A stretch of 64,000 nt of DNA, taken from Citrobacter rodentium NBRC 105723 = DSM 16636 (GTDB lineage: Bacteria; Pseudomonadota; Gammaproteobacteria; Enterobacterales; Enterobacteriaceae). Location: assembly GCF_021278985.1 (NCBI RefSeq), contig NZ_CP082833.1, positions 372,001-436,000 on the forward strand, in the 5' to 3' direction. Both the position numbers and the translations under genes were made by a program. Below, in pieces: positions 48,604 to 57,846 of the stretch (positions within the stretch are counted from its first letter, which is position 1; every line of letters starts with the position of its first letter). The notes under the pieces were generated by a model, which made no database searches, was not told the origin of the DNA, and saw only the letters and a list, made by a program, of their open reading frames with translations.

Positions 48604-49497
48604 ATGAAACGTCCGGACTACAGAACATTACAGGCACTGGATGCGGTGATACGTGAACGCGGGTTTGAGCGCGCGGCGCAGAAGCTGTGCATCACCCAAT
48701 CCGCCGTATCACAGCGCATCAAGCAGCTTGAGAATATGTTCGGACAGCCATTGCTGGTGCGAACCGTTCCACCGCGCCCGACGGAGCAGGGACAGAAGCT
48801 GCTGGCGCTGCTGCGCCAGGTTGAGCTACTGGAAGAGGAGTGGCTGGGCGATGAGCAGACCGGCTCCACGCCGCTGCTGCTGTCGCTGGCAGTCAACGCC
48901 GACAGTCTGGCGACATGGCTGCTGCCGGCGCTGGCGCCGGTGCTGGCCGACTCCCCTATTCGCCTCAATTTACAGGTAGAAGATGAAACCCGCACTCAGG
49001 AACGTCTGCGCCGTGGCGAAGTGGTCGGTGCGGTGAGTATCCAGCATCAGGCTCTGCCAAGCTGCCTGGTGGATAAGCTCGGGGCGCTGGACTATCTGTT
49101 TGTCGGCTCAAAACCCTTTGCCGAACGCTATTTCCCGAACGGCGTCACCCGCTCCGCGCTGCTGAAAGCGCCCGCAGTGGCGTTTGACCATCTCGACGAT
49201 ATGCATCAGGCCTTCCTGCAACAGAACTTCGATCTGCCGCCGGGCAGCGTGCCGTGCCATATCGTGAACTCTTCGGAAGCCTTCGTACAGCTGGCGCGTC
49301 AGGGCACCACCTGCTGTATGATCCCGCACCTGCAGATCGAAAAAGAGCTGGCAAGCGGCGAACTGATCGACCTGACGCCAGGCCTGTTCCAGCGGCGGAT
49401 GCTCTACTGGCACCGGTTTGCGCCGGAAAGCCGGATGATGCGCAACGTCACCGACGCGCTGCTGGCCTATGGCCACAAGGTGCTGCGCCAGGACTAA
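48604..49497 (+). CDS. argP: LysR-type regulator ArgP
   Basis: 297 residues, full length, ending YGHKVLRQD as in E. coli. Controls argO and lysine-repressed genes. The winged helix-turn-helix spans RTLQALDAVIRERGFERAAQKLCITQSAVSQRIKQLE. Divergent from rpiA, as in E. coli. The usual next genes (yggE, argO) are absent: the next gene starts the other side of a rearrangement. Confidence 0.96.
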   Translation: MKRPDYRTLQALDAVIRERGFERAAQKLCITQSAVSQRIKQLENMFGQPLLVRTVPPRPTEQGQKLLALLRQVELLEEEWLGDEQTGSTPLLLSLAVNADSLATWLLPALAPVLADSPIRLNLQVEDETRTQERLRRGEVVGAVSIQHQALPSCLVDKLGALDYLFVGSKPFAERYFPNGVTRSALLKAPAVAFDHLDDMHQAFLQQNFDLPPGSVPCHIVNSSEAFVQLARQGTTCCMIPHLQIEKELASGELIDLTPGLFQRRMLYWHRFAPESRMMRNVTDALLAYGHKVLRQD

Positions 49498-49501
49498 GGC
49501 G

Positions 49502-50401
49502 TTATCTTCCCGCGTAAAAATGCCTGAGCTCGTCAGAGTGCAGGGCAAATTCGATGTAGCTCATCAGCGCGGGGGAATTGAGTTTACGGCTGGGATAGAC
49601 CAGCCAGAGATCGTTTCCCGCCACCGTCCATTCCGCCAGCACCTGCGTCAGTTCGCCTTTTTCCACGCGATCTTCCAGCATAAACGCTGGCAGCAGGGTG
49701 ATCCCGGCCCCGGCAATCGCGCTCTCGCGGGCATAGACCAGGTTATCCGTCAGATGCACGCGGTCGGGCACGTGCTGGTAATCTTCGTCGCCGCGGTGAA
49801 ATACCCACTCCGTCCACGCTTTGTGGGTTATGCACTGATGCTCCGGCAACTGCCGGGGATGGCGCAGCGGCGCATAGCGGGAAAGATAGTCCGGTGACGC
49901 CAGCAGATAGCGCGGACAATGGCCTATCATCCGGCCAATCAGCGTCGAATCCTGCGGCCTGCCGGTACGCAACGCGACGTCGAACCCGCTGTCGACCAGA
50001 TCCAGCATCTCATCGGAAATCGACACCTCAAGATTCACGTCAGGGTAGCGCTGCTGAAAGCGGGCGTTCAGGCGCGCCAGCAGCGTGGCGCCGATGCCTG
50101 CTGGCGAGGTGATGCGCAACCGTCCGCTCGGATTGTCGCGCAGCCGCTGAAGCGCATACTCCGCGCGCTCGCTGGCGGCGAGGATCTCCCGACAGTGCAC
50201 CAGATAATGTTCGCCCGCGTAGGTAAGATTGAGTTTACGGGTAGTACGGTTGATAAGCCGGATGCCAACCTGCTGTTCAAGCTGGCTGATGCGCTGGCTG
50301 ACGCTCGATTTCGGCAGCCCCGCCTTCTGCGCCGCCGCGGTAAAGCTGCCGTTTTCAGCCACCAGAGCGAACAGCGCCATATCCTGTAAATGCTTAAACA
50401 C
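49502..50401 (-). CDS. LysR-type transcriptional regulator (CrgA-like)
   Basis: 299 residues. N-terminal helix-turn-helix FALVAENGSFTAAAQKAGLPKSSVSQRISQLE, followed by a periplasmic-binding-protein-like effector domain (GRPQDSTLIGRMIG). Its start overlaps the nadR stop by 8 bp, so it may be translated with nadR, and its stop is only 4 bp from that of convergent argP. The target is unknown. It is not next to argP or nadR in K-12. Confidence 0.88.
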   Translation of the reverse strand: MFKHLQDMALFALVAENGSFTAAAQKAGLPKSSVSQRISQLEQQVGIRLINRTTRKLNLTYAGEHYLVHCREILAASERAEYALQRLRDNPSGRLRITSPAGIGATLLARLNARFQQRYPDVNLEVSISDEMLDLVDSGFDVALRTGRPQDSTLIGRMIGHCPRYLLASPDYLSRYAPLRHPRQLPEHQCITHKAWTEWVFHRGDEDYQHVPDRVHLTDNLVYARESAIAGAGITLLPAFMLEDRVEKGELTQVLAEWTVAGNDLWLVYPSRKLNSPALMSYIEFALHSDELRHFYAGR

Positions 50402-51629
50402 CCTGCTCGCCCATCATCTCTTTCACCAGCTCGACGCAGCGCAGGAAGCGTCCGTCGTAATCCGCCTCCTCAACGTGGACAAAGTCGATGTTGTTTTTGC
50501 GCAACATCTCCACCAGCAGCGTCTGAAACTCTTTGCGATCCACTGAACTGCCGAGACTGCGCAGACCGTCAGCTACCCACGGGGTATTGTTTTCCAGCAG
50601 GATCACCAGATCAAAGCGGTACTCATCAATCAGCGCCTGCACAAAGGGGTGCTCACGCCCTTCGTACTTTTTGCAGAATGCCTGGGTGGTGACAAAATCG
50701 GTGTCGATAAACGCCACTTTATTGGCGTACTTAACGGCAAAATCGATGTACTGAGCGTGACCGAGCGCGATTTTATCGTAGTCGGAATACTGGAGCGCCA
50801 TCTCATCGCCGCCAAGGTGCGAAAAGACATAATCGCGCCCGTACTCCCACGCGCTGGTGGTATTGAAAATGTTCGCCAGCTTGTTAACCAGCGTTGACTT
50901 GCCGCTCGACTCGCCGCCGAGCACCGCCACGGTGCGCACGAAAAACGGCTTCACTTCCGTGGGAATGTACTCCCAGTAGCGGAACGGGTTTTCACGGATC
51001 TGCGCCCCGCTGATGTTCATAAAGGTGCGTCTGGGATCGATAAGCACCGTTTCAATCCCCAGGTGCTCCAGATACTGCGGCGCGTCGGCCTCTTCAGAGG
51101 TGTAGATCCAGTTGGGCTGAATACCCTTCTCGGCCATAAACGTTTTGATGCCGTTGCTCCAGACATCCCAGCCGTGGGGATACGGCTCCATTCCCTCTTC
51201 GTTGAAGGCGTGGATGCGGATATTTTTCTGGTATTTAAAGGTTTGCAACAGCCAGCGCAGACGATCCGGCACCGTGGGCTGCTGGGACATGGCGCTGTCT
51301 TCAAACAGCTCGCGGTCACGGGTATCGTCGTAACCCATGATGATATGCAGCTCGTCCACCTGGCTACAGGCGCGCTGAATCAGATAAATGTGCCCGGTAT
51401 GCAGCGGATAGAACTTGCCGAACACCACGCCGATGTTTTTCTGCTGGCGGGGAAATTCCAGACCGAGAAAGCGGTGCAGCGCTTCCAGCTTCTGCGCGCT
51501 GGGGCTTTTGATTTTGGCGTTGAGAAGCTGGCTGAGATACCCTTTGGTCATGCCGCTGGCGTCCGCCACTTGTTGCAGGGTACAGCCTTTCTGCTTGATG
51601 GCGGTTTTGAGATAGTCGAACGATGACAC
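50394..51629 (-). CDS. nadR: NadR: NAD regulator, NMN adenylyltransferase, ribosylnicotinamide kinase
   Basis: 411 residues from the GTG at 51629 (GGAGGCTCTT upstream), giving family start SSFDYLKTAIKQKGCT. Three domains: helix-turn-helix (LQQVADASGMTKGYLSQLL), nucleotidyltransferase (FGKFYPLHTGHIYLIQ), and kinase with Walker A (GGESSGKST). Represses NAD synthesis genes and salvages NMN and nicotinamide riboside. Confidence 0.96.
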   Translation of the reverse strand: MSSFDYLKTAIKQKGCTLQQVADASGMTKGYLSQLLNAKIKSPSAQKLEALHRFLGLEFPRQQKNIGVVFGKFYPLHTGHIYLIQRACSQVDELHIIMGYDDTRDRELFEDSAMSQQPTVPDRLRWLLQTFKYQKNIRIHAFNEEGMEPYPHGWDVWSNGIKTFMAEKGIQPNWIYTSEEADAPQYLEHLGIETVLIDPRRTFMNISGAQIRENPFRYWEYIPTEVKPFFVRTVAVLGGESSGKSTLVNKLANIFNTTSAWEYGRDYVFSHLGGDEMALQYSDYDKIALGHAQYIDFAVKYANKVAFIDTDFVTTQAFCKKYEGREHPFVQALIDEYRFDLVILLENNTPWVADGLRSLGSSVDRKEFQTLLVEMLRKNNIDFVHVEEADYDGRFLRCVELVKEMMGEQGV

Positions 51630-51691
51630 AAGAGCCTCCTGCTGAAAAAACTTGCCGGAATGGGCGCCCGGCATTCTCTTTGATCGCGGCT

Positions 51692-51838
51692 TATTGCCTG
51701 ATGGCGCTACGCTTATCAGGCCTACAGAACATTGCCTGCTGGCGCTGCGCTTATCCGGCCTACGGAACATTCACTTATCGGACCTACAGTCATTGTAGGC
51801 CGGATAAGACGCCTCGCGTCGCCATCCGGCGATGCAAG
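51692..51838. repeat. BIME cluster between radA and nadR
   Basis: Four REP-type units in alternating orientation (GCCTGATGGCGCTACGC, GCCTGCTGGCGCTGCGC, TAGGCCGGATAAGACGCC, GCCATCCGGC). Confidence 0.88.
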
Positions 51839-51848
51839 GGTAGCGTAA

Positions 51849-53231
51849 TTATAAATCGTCAAACACGCCTAAGGCGTCAGAAAGTTTTTTAACGCCGAAC
51901 ACCTGCATCCCTTCCGGTGGTTTTTTCGGCACGTTCGCGGCGGGCACGATCGCCCGGCGGAAGCCGTGTTTTGCCGCCTCAGAGATGCGCTCCTGCCCGC
52001 TCGGCACCGGGCGGATCTCCCCCGCCAGTCCCACTTCGCCAAACACTACCAGATCCTGCGGCAAAGGCCGGTCGCGCAGGCTCGAAACCATCGCTAACAG
52101 CAGGGCCAGGTCGGCGCTGGTTTCGGTGACCTTGACGCCACCCACCACGTTGACAAACACATCCTGATCCGCCATTTGCAGACCGCCGTGGCGGTGCAAT
52201 ACCGCCAGCAGAATCGCCAGCCGGTTCTGCTCCAGCCCCACCGCCACGCGACGCGGGTTCGCCATCATTGAGTGATCGACCAGCGCCTGAATCTCCACCA
52301 ACAGCGGGCGCGTGCCTTCCCAGACCACCATCACCGAGCTGCCAGAGGTAATCTCATCGCCCCGGCTCAGGAAGATCGCCGACGGATTGCTCACTTCGCG
52401 CAGCCCCTGTTCGGTCATCGCGAAAACGCCCAGCTCATTCACCGCGCCAAAACGGTTCTTATGGCTGCGCAGCGTGCGGAAGCGGGAGTCGGCGTCGCCG
52501 TCAAGCAGCACCGAGCAGTCGATACAGTGTTCCAGCACTTTCGGCCCGGCCAGCGAACCATCTTTCGTAACGTGGCCAACCATCACGATCGCCACGCCGC
52601 GCGTTTTGGCAAAGCGCGTCAGGTAGGCGGCGGTTTCGCGTACCTGCGCCACGCTGCCCGGCGAGGACTGAATATCCGCCATATGCATCACCTGAATGGA
52701 GTCGATCACCATCAGCTTCGGCTGTTCCTCTTCGGCAATCAGGCAAATCTGCTCAATGCTGGTTTCCGACAGCATATTGAGGTTGCCGGTCGGTAAGCCG
52801 AGACGATGCGCGCGCATCGCCACCTGCTGTAACGACTCCTCGCCGGTGACGTACAGGGTTTTCATCTTCTCGGCGAGCTTGCACAGCGTTTGCAGCAGCA
52901 GGGTTGATTTCCCGGCCCCCGGGTTACCGCCAATCAGAATCGCGCTGCCGGGAACTACGCCGCCGCCCAGCACACGGTCAAACTCTTTAAAGCCCGTCGA
53001 AAAACGCGGCAGTTCCTCAAGGCTGATCTCCGAGAGCTTCTGCACTTTCGCCACGCCTGCGCTACCGGCGTAACCGCTGAGCCGCTCGTTACGCGCCACC
53101 GTCGGCGATGCGGCAAGACGCACCTCGGTGATGGTGTTCCAGGCGTGGCAGGAGCTGCACTGCCCCTGCCAGCGAGGATAGTCCGCCCCGCATTCATTAC
53201 ATACAAAGGCGCGTTTTGGAGCTTTTGCCAC
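51849..53231 (-). CDS. radA: DNA repair protein RadA
   Basis: 460 residues. A branch-migration helicase related to RecA. Zinc finger CNECGADYPRWQGQCSSC, Walker A GGNPGAGKST, KNRFG motif in HKNRFGAVNE, and a C-terminal Lon-like domain. Downstream of serB in the serB-radA-nadR cluster. Confidence 0.97.
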   Translation of the reverse strand: MAKAPKRAFVCNECGADYPRWQGQCSSCHAWNTITEVRLAASPTVARNERLSGYAGSAGVAKVQKLSEISLEELPRFSTGFKEFDRVLGGGVVPGSAILIGGNPGAGKSTLLLQTLCKLAEKMKTLYVTGEESLQQVAMRAHRLGLPTGNLNMLSETSIEQICLIAEEEQPKLMVIDSIQVMHMADIQSSPGSVAQVRETAAYLTRFAKTRGVAIVMVGHVTKDGSLAGPKVLEHCIDCSVLLDGDADSRFRTLRSHKNRFGAVNELGVFAMTEQGLREVSNPSAIFLSRGDEITSGSSVMVVWEGTRPLLVEIQALVDHSMMANPRRVAVGLEQNRLAILLAVLHRHGGLQMADQDVFVNVVGGVKVTETSADLALLLAMVSSLRDRPLPQDLVVFGEVGLAGEIRPVPSGQERISEAAKHGFRRAIVPAANVPKKPPEGMQVFGVKKLSDALGVFDDL

Positions 53232-53257
53232 GGTTTACCTCGTTATCTCTGTGCTGC

Positions 53258-53300
53258 CTGCGCGCCGGATGGCGGCTACGCCTTATCCGGCCTACAGGAT
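53258..53300. repeat. REP unit between serB and radA
   Basis: GCCGGATGGCGGCTACGCC...TATCCGGCCTAC inverted repeat. Confidence 0.88.
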
Positions 53301-53305
53301 GCAAA

Positions 53306-54274
53306 CTACTTCTGATTCATGCTGCCGGAGAGAATGCAGAACACCCCCATCAGGTCAGCGTGACGGATGGTAATTTCCGTCTTTTCATTCACTTTTGGCT
53401 TGGCATGATAGGCAATGCCCAGCCCTGCGGTTTTGATCATCGGCAGATCGTTAGCGCCATCGCCAATCGCCACCGTCTGCGCCATCGGGACCTCATACTC
53501 CTGCGCCAGCCGGATCAGGGTATTGGCTTTATATTCCGCATCGACGATATCCCCCGTCACATTGCCGGTAAATTTCCCGTCGATAATCTCCAGTTCGTTC
53601 GCCACCACGGCGCTCAGGCGCAGCGTTTCGCGCAGGTATTCGGCAAAGAAGGTGAAACCGCCGGAGGCGATAGCGACCTTCCAGCCCAGCGTCTCCAGCT
53701 TCAGCACCAGCTGCGTCAGGCCCGGCATCAGCGGCAGCGTTTCGCGCACCTGGTGCAGGATAGCGGCATCAGCGCCTTTCAGCGTCGCCACGCGGCTGCG
53801 CAGGCTGGCGGTAAAGTCCAGTTCGCCGCGCATCGCGCGTTCGGTCACTTCCGCCACCTGCTCGCCGGTTCCGGCCAGCTTCGCGATCTCATCAATACAC
53901 TCAATCTGAATGGCGGTAGAGTCCATGTCCATCACCAGCAGGCCCGGCGTGCGCAGATGCGGGATTTTACCGAGCGGCGCGACGTCCAGCTGCGCCTCAT
54001 GCGCCAGCCGGGTAGCGCGCGCAGTCAGCGAACCGGCCAGACGGATCACCTGATAGTCCTCCACGCACCAGGCCGCGACGATCACCATCGCCGCGCCCAG
54101 TTTACTCTGATACCGGGTCAGACGCTGTTTATCCAGCCCGCGACCGTACAGTAGCCAGCCGCTACGTCCTGCGTGGTAATCCAGTGGCATCACCTCGTCA
54201 CCACTTAAAGAGAGGGGCAAACCTGGCCATAAAGAGACATCTTCAGGCAAATCGCACCAGGTAATGTTAGGCAT
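53306..54274 (-). CDS. serB: phosphoserine phosphatase
   Basis: 322 residues from the ATG at 54274 (MPNITWCDLPEDVSLWPG). Last step of serine synthesis. HAD motifs: DMDST (nucleophile Asp), ASGGF, and GDGANDLPM. The N-terminal ACT-like domain is intact. Divergent from ytjB. Confidence 0.97.
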   Translation of the reverse strand: MPNITWCDLPEDVSLWPGLPLSLSGDEVMPLDYHAGRSGWLLYGRGLDKQRLTRYQSKLGAAMVIVAAWCVEDYQVIRLAGSLTARATRLAHEAQLDVAPLGKIPHLRTPGLLVMDMDSTAIQIECIDEIAKLAGTGEQVAEVTERAMRGELDFTASLRSRVATLKGADAAILHQVRETLPLMPGLTQLVLKLETLGWKVAIASGGFTFFAEYLRETLRLSAVVANELEIIDGKFTGNVTGDIVDAEYKANTLIRLAQEYEVPMAQTVAIGDGANDLPMIKTAGLGIAYHAKPKVNEKTEITIRHADLMGVFCILSGSMNQK

Positions 54275-54391
54275 TAAAGCTCCTGTAAAATCGTTCGGGC
54301 CGGGAAGGTTCCTGGGGAAAATAACGCATGAGGCTACCTTGTAACCATCGCTTCTGGCAACATTAAGCCTCAAATTTTCAGCAGGTGGAAT

Positions 54392-55036
54392 ATGGCTCGC
54401 GCAAAACTGAAATTCCGGCTTCATCGTGCAGTGATTGTATTGTTCTGTCTCGCGCTGCTTGTCGCGCTGATGCAGGGTGCCTCCTGGTTCAGTCAAAACC
54501 ATCAGCGGCAGCGTAATCCGCAGCTTGAAGAGCTGGCCCGCACGCTGGCGCGTCAGGTGACGCTGAACGTCGCGCCGCTGATGCGTAGCGAAACGCCGGA
54601 CGAAAAGCGCATCCAGAACCTGTTGCAGCAGTTGACCAGTGAAAGCCGCGTTCTCGACGCCAGCGTTTATGATGAACAGGGCGATATGATTGCCCGCGCG
54701 GGGGAAAGCGTGGAGGTTCGCGATCGCCTGGCGCTGGACGGTAAAAAAGCCGGCGGCTACTTCAATCAGCAGATCGTTGAACCTGTGCAGGGGAAAAACG
54801 GCCCGCTGGGCTATCTGCGCCTGACTCTCGATACGCATACTTTAGCCACCGAGGCGAAGCAGGTGGATAATACCACCAATATTCTTCGTCTGATGCTGCT
54901 GCTTTCGCTGGCTATCGGCGTGGTGCTGACCCGCACGCTGTTACAGGGTAAACGCACCCGCTGGCAGCAATCGCCCTTCCTGCTTACCGCCAGCAAATCG
55001 GTGCCAGAAGAGGAAGAAAGCGATAAAAAAGAATAA
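54392..55036 (+). CDS. ytjB: membrane protein YtjB (Smp)
   Basis: 214 residues. N-terminal transmembrane helix (AVIVLFCLALLVALMQGASWF), a ~120-residue periplasmic region, a second helix (ILRLMLLLSLAIGVVLTRTLL) and a charged cytoplasmic tail (EEEESDKKE). Function unclear. It lies 20 bp upstream of lplA, probably in the same operon. Confidence 0.92.
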   Translation: MARAKLKFRLHRAVIVLFCLALLVALMQGASWFSQNHQRQRNPQLEELARTLARQVTLNVAPLMRSETPDEKRIQNLLQQLTSESRVLDASVYDEQGDMIARAGESVEVRDRLALDGKKAGGYFNQQIVEPVQGKNGPLGYLRLTLDTHTLATEAKQVDNTTNILRLMLLLSLAIGVVLTRTLLQGKRTRWQQSPFLLTASKSVPEEEESDKKE

Positions 55037-55056
55037 GTTATTAAAAGGAAATCATT

Positions 55057-56073
55057 ATGTCTACGCTTCGCCTGTTAATCTCTGACTCCCGGGACCCGTG
55101 GTTTAACCTGGCGGTGGAAGAGTGTATTTTCCGCCAGATGCCCGCCACGCAGCGCGTGCTGTTTCTGTGGCGCAACGCCGATACCGTGGTCATTGGCCGG
55201 GCGCAAAACCCGTGGAAAGAGTGCAATACCCGCCGCATGGAAGAGGATAACGTGCGGCTGGCGCGTCGCAGCAGCGGCGGCGGCGCGGTGTTCCACGATC
55301 TCGGCAACACCTGCTTTACCTTTATGGCCGGCAAACCGGAATATGATAAAACCGTTTCCACCGCCATCGTCCTGAACGCGCTTAACGCGCTGGGCGTCAC
55401 TGCCGAAGCCTCCGGTCGCAACGATCTGGTGGTCAAAACGGCGGACGGCGATCGTAAAGTCTCCGGGTCGGCCTACCGCGAAACCAAAGACCGCGGTTTC
55501 CATCACGGCACGCTGCTGCTGAATGCCGATCTCAGCCGTCTGGCGAACTATCTGAATCCGGATAAAAAGAAACTAGCCGCCAAAGGGATCACCTCCGTTC
55601 GCTCACGCGTGGCGAATCTCATCGAACTGCTGCCGGGCGTTACCCATGAGCAGGTCTGCGCGGCGGTGACGGAGGCTTTTTTCAGCCACTACGGCGAACG
55701 CGTTGCGGCGGAAGTGATTTCGCCGGACAAAACGCCGGATCTGCCGAACTTTGCCGAGACGTTTGCCCGCCAGAGCAGTTGGGAGTGGAACTTCGGCCAG
55801 GCGCCGGCTTTTTCGCATCTGCTGGACGAGCGCTTCAGTTGGGGCGGCGTGGAGTTACATTTTGACGTCGAGAAAGGCCATATCACCCGCGCGCAGGTCT
55901 TTACCGACAGCCTCAACCCGGCGCCGTTAGAAGCGCTGGCCGGTCGTTTGCAGGGCTGTCTTTACCGTGCGGATATGCTGCAACAGACGTGCGACGCGCT
56001 GCTGGCTGACTTCCCGGAACAGGAAACTGAGCTGCGGGAACTGTCTGACTGGATTGCACGCGAAGTAAAATAA
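55057..56073 (+). CDS. lplA: lipoate-protein ligase A
   Basis: 338 residues. Activates lipoate with ATP and attaches it to lipoyl domains, including GcvH of this window. Motifs RRSSGGGAVFHDLGN and the lipoate-binding Lys in DRKVSGSAYRE, plus the C-terminal accessory domain. Confidence 0.96.
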   Translation: MSTLRLLISDSRDPWFNLAVEECIFRQMPATQRVLFLWRNADTVVIGRAQNPWKECNTRRMEEDNVRLARRSSGGGAVFHDLGNTCFTFMAGKPEYDKTVSTAIVLNALNALGVTAEASGRNDLVVKTADGDRKVSGSAYRETKDRGFHHGTLLLNADLSRLANYLNPDKKKLAAKGITSVRSRVANLIELLPGVTHEQVCAAVTEAFFSHYGERVAAEVISPDKTPDLPNFAETFARQSSWEWNFGQAPAFSHLLDERFSWGGVELHFDVEKGHITRAQVFTDSLNPAPLEALAGRLQGCLYRADMLQQTCDALLADFPEQETELRELSDWIAREVK

Positions 56074-56263
56074 TGTCAGATAACAATAAGTTGAGGTTAA
56101 TTTATAGTTAACTACAATATTATTTATATTTACGATCTTTAGAAAAATTACATTTTAATTGTAAATATAATTAATAGACAGCATTGCGCATTGTATTAGA
56201 AGATTCTGAGCGAAAGGGAATCACTCACTATGGTTTTATTCACTTCAATGTTAAGGATTAAAC

Positions 56264-56953
56264 ATGAAGAAAATTATACTTGCCGCTTCTATTACTATCG
56301 CAATGTCCGCCGCAGCACACGCAGCAGATAACGCAGTGTTAAAGGTCACAGGCGTTCTGACCAACTCTGCGTGTATCCCCTCTTTAAGCGGTGGCGGCGT
56401 TGCGGATTTTGGTTCTTTCTCCGTTGGCGGATTGTCAGCGACTGAGACGAATCAACTCGGCAATAAGGATCTTTCGTTCTCCATTTCCTGCGTAGCGCCG
56501 ACAAAAGTAGCCTGGACTGTTGTCGATAATATGGCTGATTCTAAAGAGAATATCGTTGTCGAAAATACGGACTGGAGCGGTTCTGGTTCAGTGTGGAGCA
56601 GTAATAGCCTTTTTGGCGCCGGAAAAACCCTGGCGGGGGTGAAACTGGGCGCTTATGCCGTCACGGTGCAGGCGAGTAACGTGACCGTTAACGGCGAAAC
56701 AGCCGCGATGATTTCAGGCTCCGACGCAACAGGAACGTATTCATGGGGTAAGGTTGTGGGCGACAGCGCTCCCATCCGCAATGACGGCGTGTCTTATACT
56801 ATTGCCGAGGGCTCAACCACCACGCCTGCGAGCTTTACTAACGCTGTCTTTCCGCTACGCGTCGCGCTGGCCGTCCAGGACACAACGACTCTTGCCATAA
56901 CCGACGATACCGCCATTAATGGTCAGGCGACGATAAGCCTGGTGTATTTATAA
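56264..56953 (+). CDS. DUF1120 fimbrial-like exported protein
   Basis: 229 residues. Signal peptide MKKIILAASITIAMSAAAHA, then a pattern typical of DUF1120 proteins such as YhcF/GltF: TGVLTNSACIPSLSGGGVADFG, FSISCVAPTKVAWTVVDN (two Cys), C-terminal GQATISLVYL beta strand. No chaperone or usher gene is nearby. The 190-bp upstream region is strongly AT-rich. K-12 carries a different gene (yjjJ) between lplA and deoD, so this is probably lineage-specific. Confidence 0.75.
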   Translation: MKKIILAASITIAMSAAAHAADNAVLKVTGVLTNSACIPSLSGGGVADFGSFSVGGLSATETNQLGNKDLSFSISCVAPTKVAWTVVDNMADSKENIVVENTDWSGSGSVWSSNSLFGAGKTLAGVKLGAYAVTVQASNVTVNGETAAMISGSDATGTYSWGKVVGDSAPIRNDGVSYTIAEGSTTTPASFTNAVFPLRVALAVQDTTTLAITDDTAINGQATISLVYL

Positions 56954-56979
56954 GATTACCCGTCCCATTGACATATTAA

Positions 56980-57012
56980 AAAGAGTGTAGTGATGGCTAC
57001 ACTCTTTTTTTC
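56980..57012. terminator. bidirectional terminator between the DUF1120 gene and deoD
   Basis: AAGAGTGTAG (56981-56990) pairs with CTACACTCTT (56997-57006); a T-run follows on the plus strand and A residues precede it for the minus strand. Confidence 0.88.
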
Positions 57013-57024
57013 GGACCGCGTTAC

Positions 57025-57744
57025 TTACTCTTTATCGCCCAGCAGAACGGATTCCAGCGCGATTTTGATCATGTCGTTGAAGGTCGTCTGACGTTCAGCC
57101 GCCGTGGTCTGCTCGTGGGTACGGATATGATCAGAGACGGTGCAGATGGTCAGCGCTTTAGCGCCAAATTCCGCCGCCACGCCGTAGATACCCGCCGCTT
57201 CCATTTCCACGCCGAGGATGCCGTATTTTTCCATCACGTCGAACATTTCGCCGTCCGGCGAGTAGAACAGATCCGCGGAGAACAGGTTGCCCACGCGCGC
57301 CTCAACGCCCAGCGCTTTCGCCGCGTCAACCGCGTTACGCACCATATCGAAGTCGGCAATCGCCGCAAAGTCATGATCTTTAAAACGGATACGGTTCACT
57401 TTGGAGTCGGTGCAGGCGCCCATGCCGATCACCACATCACGCAGTTTGACGTCGTTACGCACCGCGCCGCAGGAGCCGACGCGAATAATTTTTTTCACGC
57501 CGAAATCAGTGATCAGCTCTTTGGTATAGATGGAGCAGGACGGGATCCCCATGCCGTGGCCCATCACGGAAATTTTGCGGCCTTTGTAGGTGCCGGTAAA
57601 GCCTAACATGCCGCGCACGTTATTCACTTCACGTACGTCTTCGAGGAAAGTTTCTGCAATGTGTTTTGCGCGCAGCGGGTCGCCAGGCATCAATACGACG
57701 TCAGCGAAATCACCCATTTCTGCGTTAATGTGAGGAGTTGCCAT
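57025..57744 (-). CDS. deoD: purine nucleoside phosphorylase
   Basis: 239 residues. Hexameric PNP that phosphorolyses purine (deoxy)ribonucleosides. Motifs MPGDPLRAKHIAE, GMGIPSCSIY, GSCGAV, and the catalytic Asp in TVSDHI. Last gene of the deo operon. Confidence 0.97.
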   Translation of the reverse strand: MATPHINAEMGDFADVVLMPGDPLRAKHIAETFLEDVREVNNVRGMLGFTGTYKGRKISVMGHGMGIPSCSIYTKELITDFGVKKIIRVGSCGAVRNDVKLRDVVIGMGACTDSKVNRIRFKDHDFAAIADFDMVRNAVDAAKALGVEARVGNLFSADLFYSPDGEMFDVMEKYGILGVEMEAAGIYGVAAEFGAKALTICTVSDHIRTHEQTTAAERQTTFNDMIKIALESVLLGDKE

Positions 57745-57767
57745 CTTTAGTTCCTTTTACATTGTTA

Positions 57768-57842
57768 TTTTTGCCGGGTGGCGGCTGCGCCTGACCCGGC
57801 CTACAAACCGTAGGCCCGGCAAGCGTAGCGCCGCCGGGCGAA
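57768..57842. repeat. REP/BIME element between deoB and deoD
   Basis: Inverted REP pair (GCCGGGTGGCGGCTGCGCC...GACCCGGCCTAC and GTAGGCCCGGCAAGCGTAGC...GCCGGGC). Confidence 0.88.
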
Positions 57843-57846
57843 GCTA

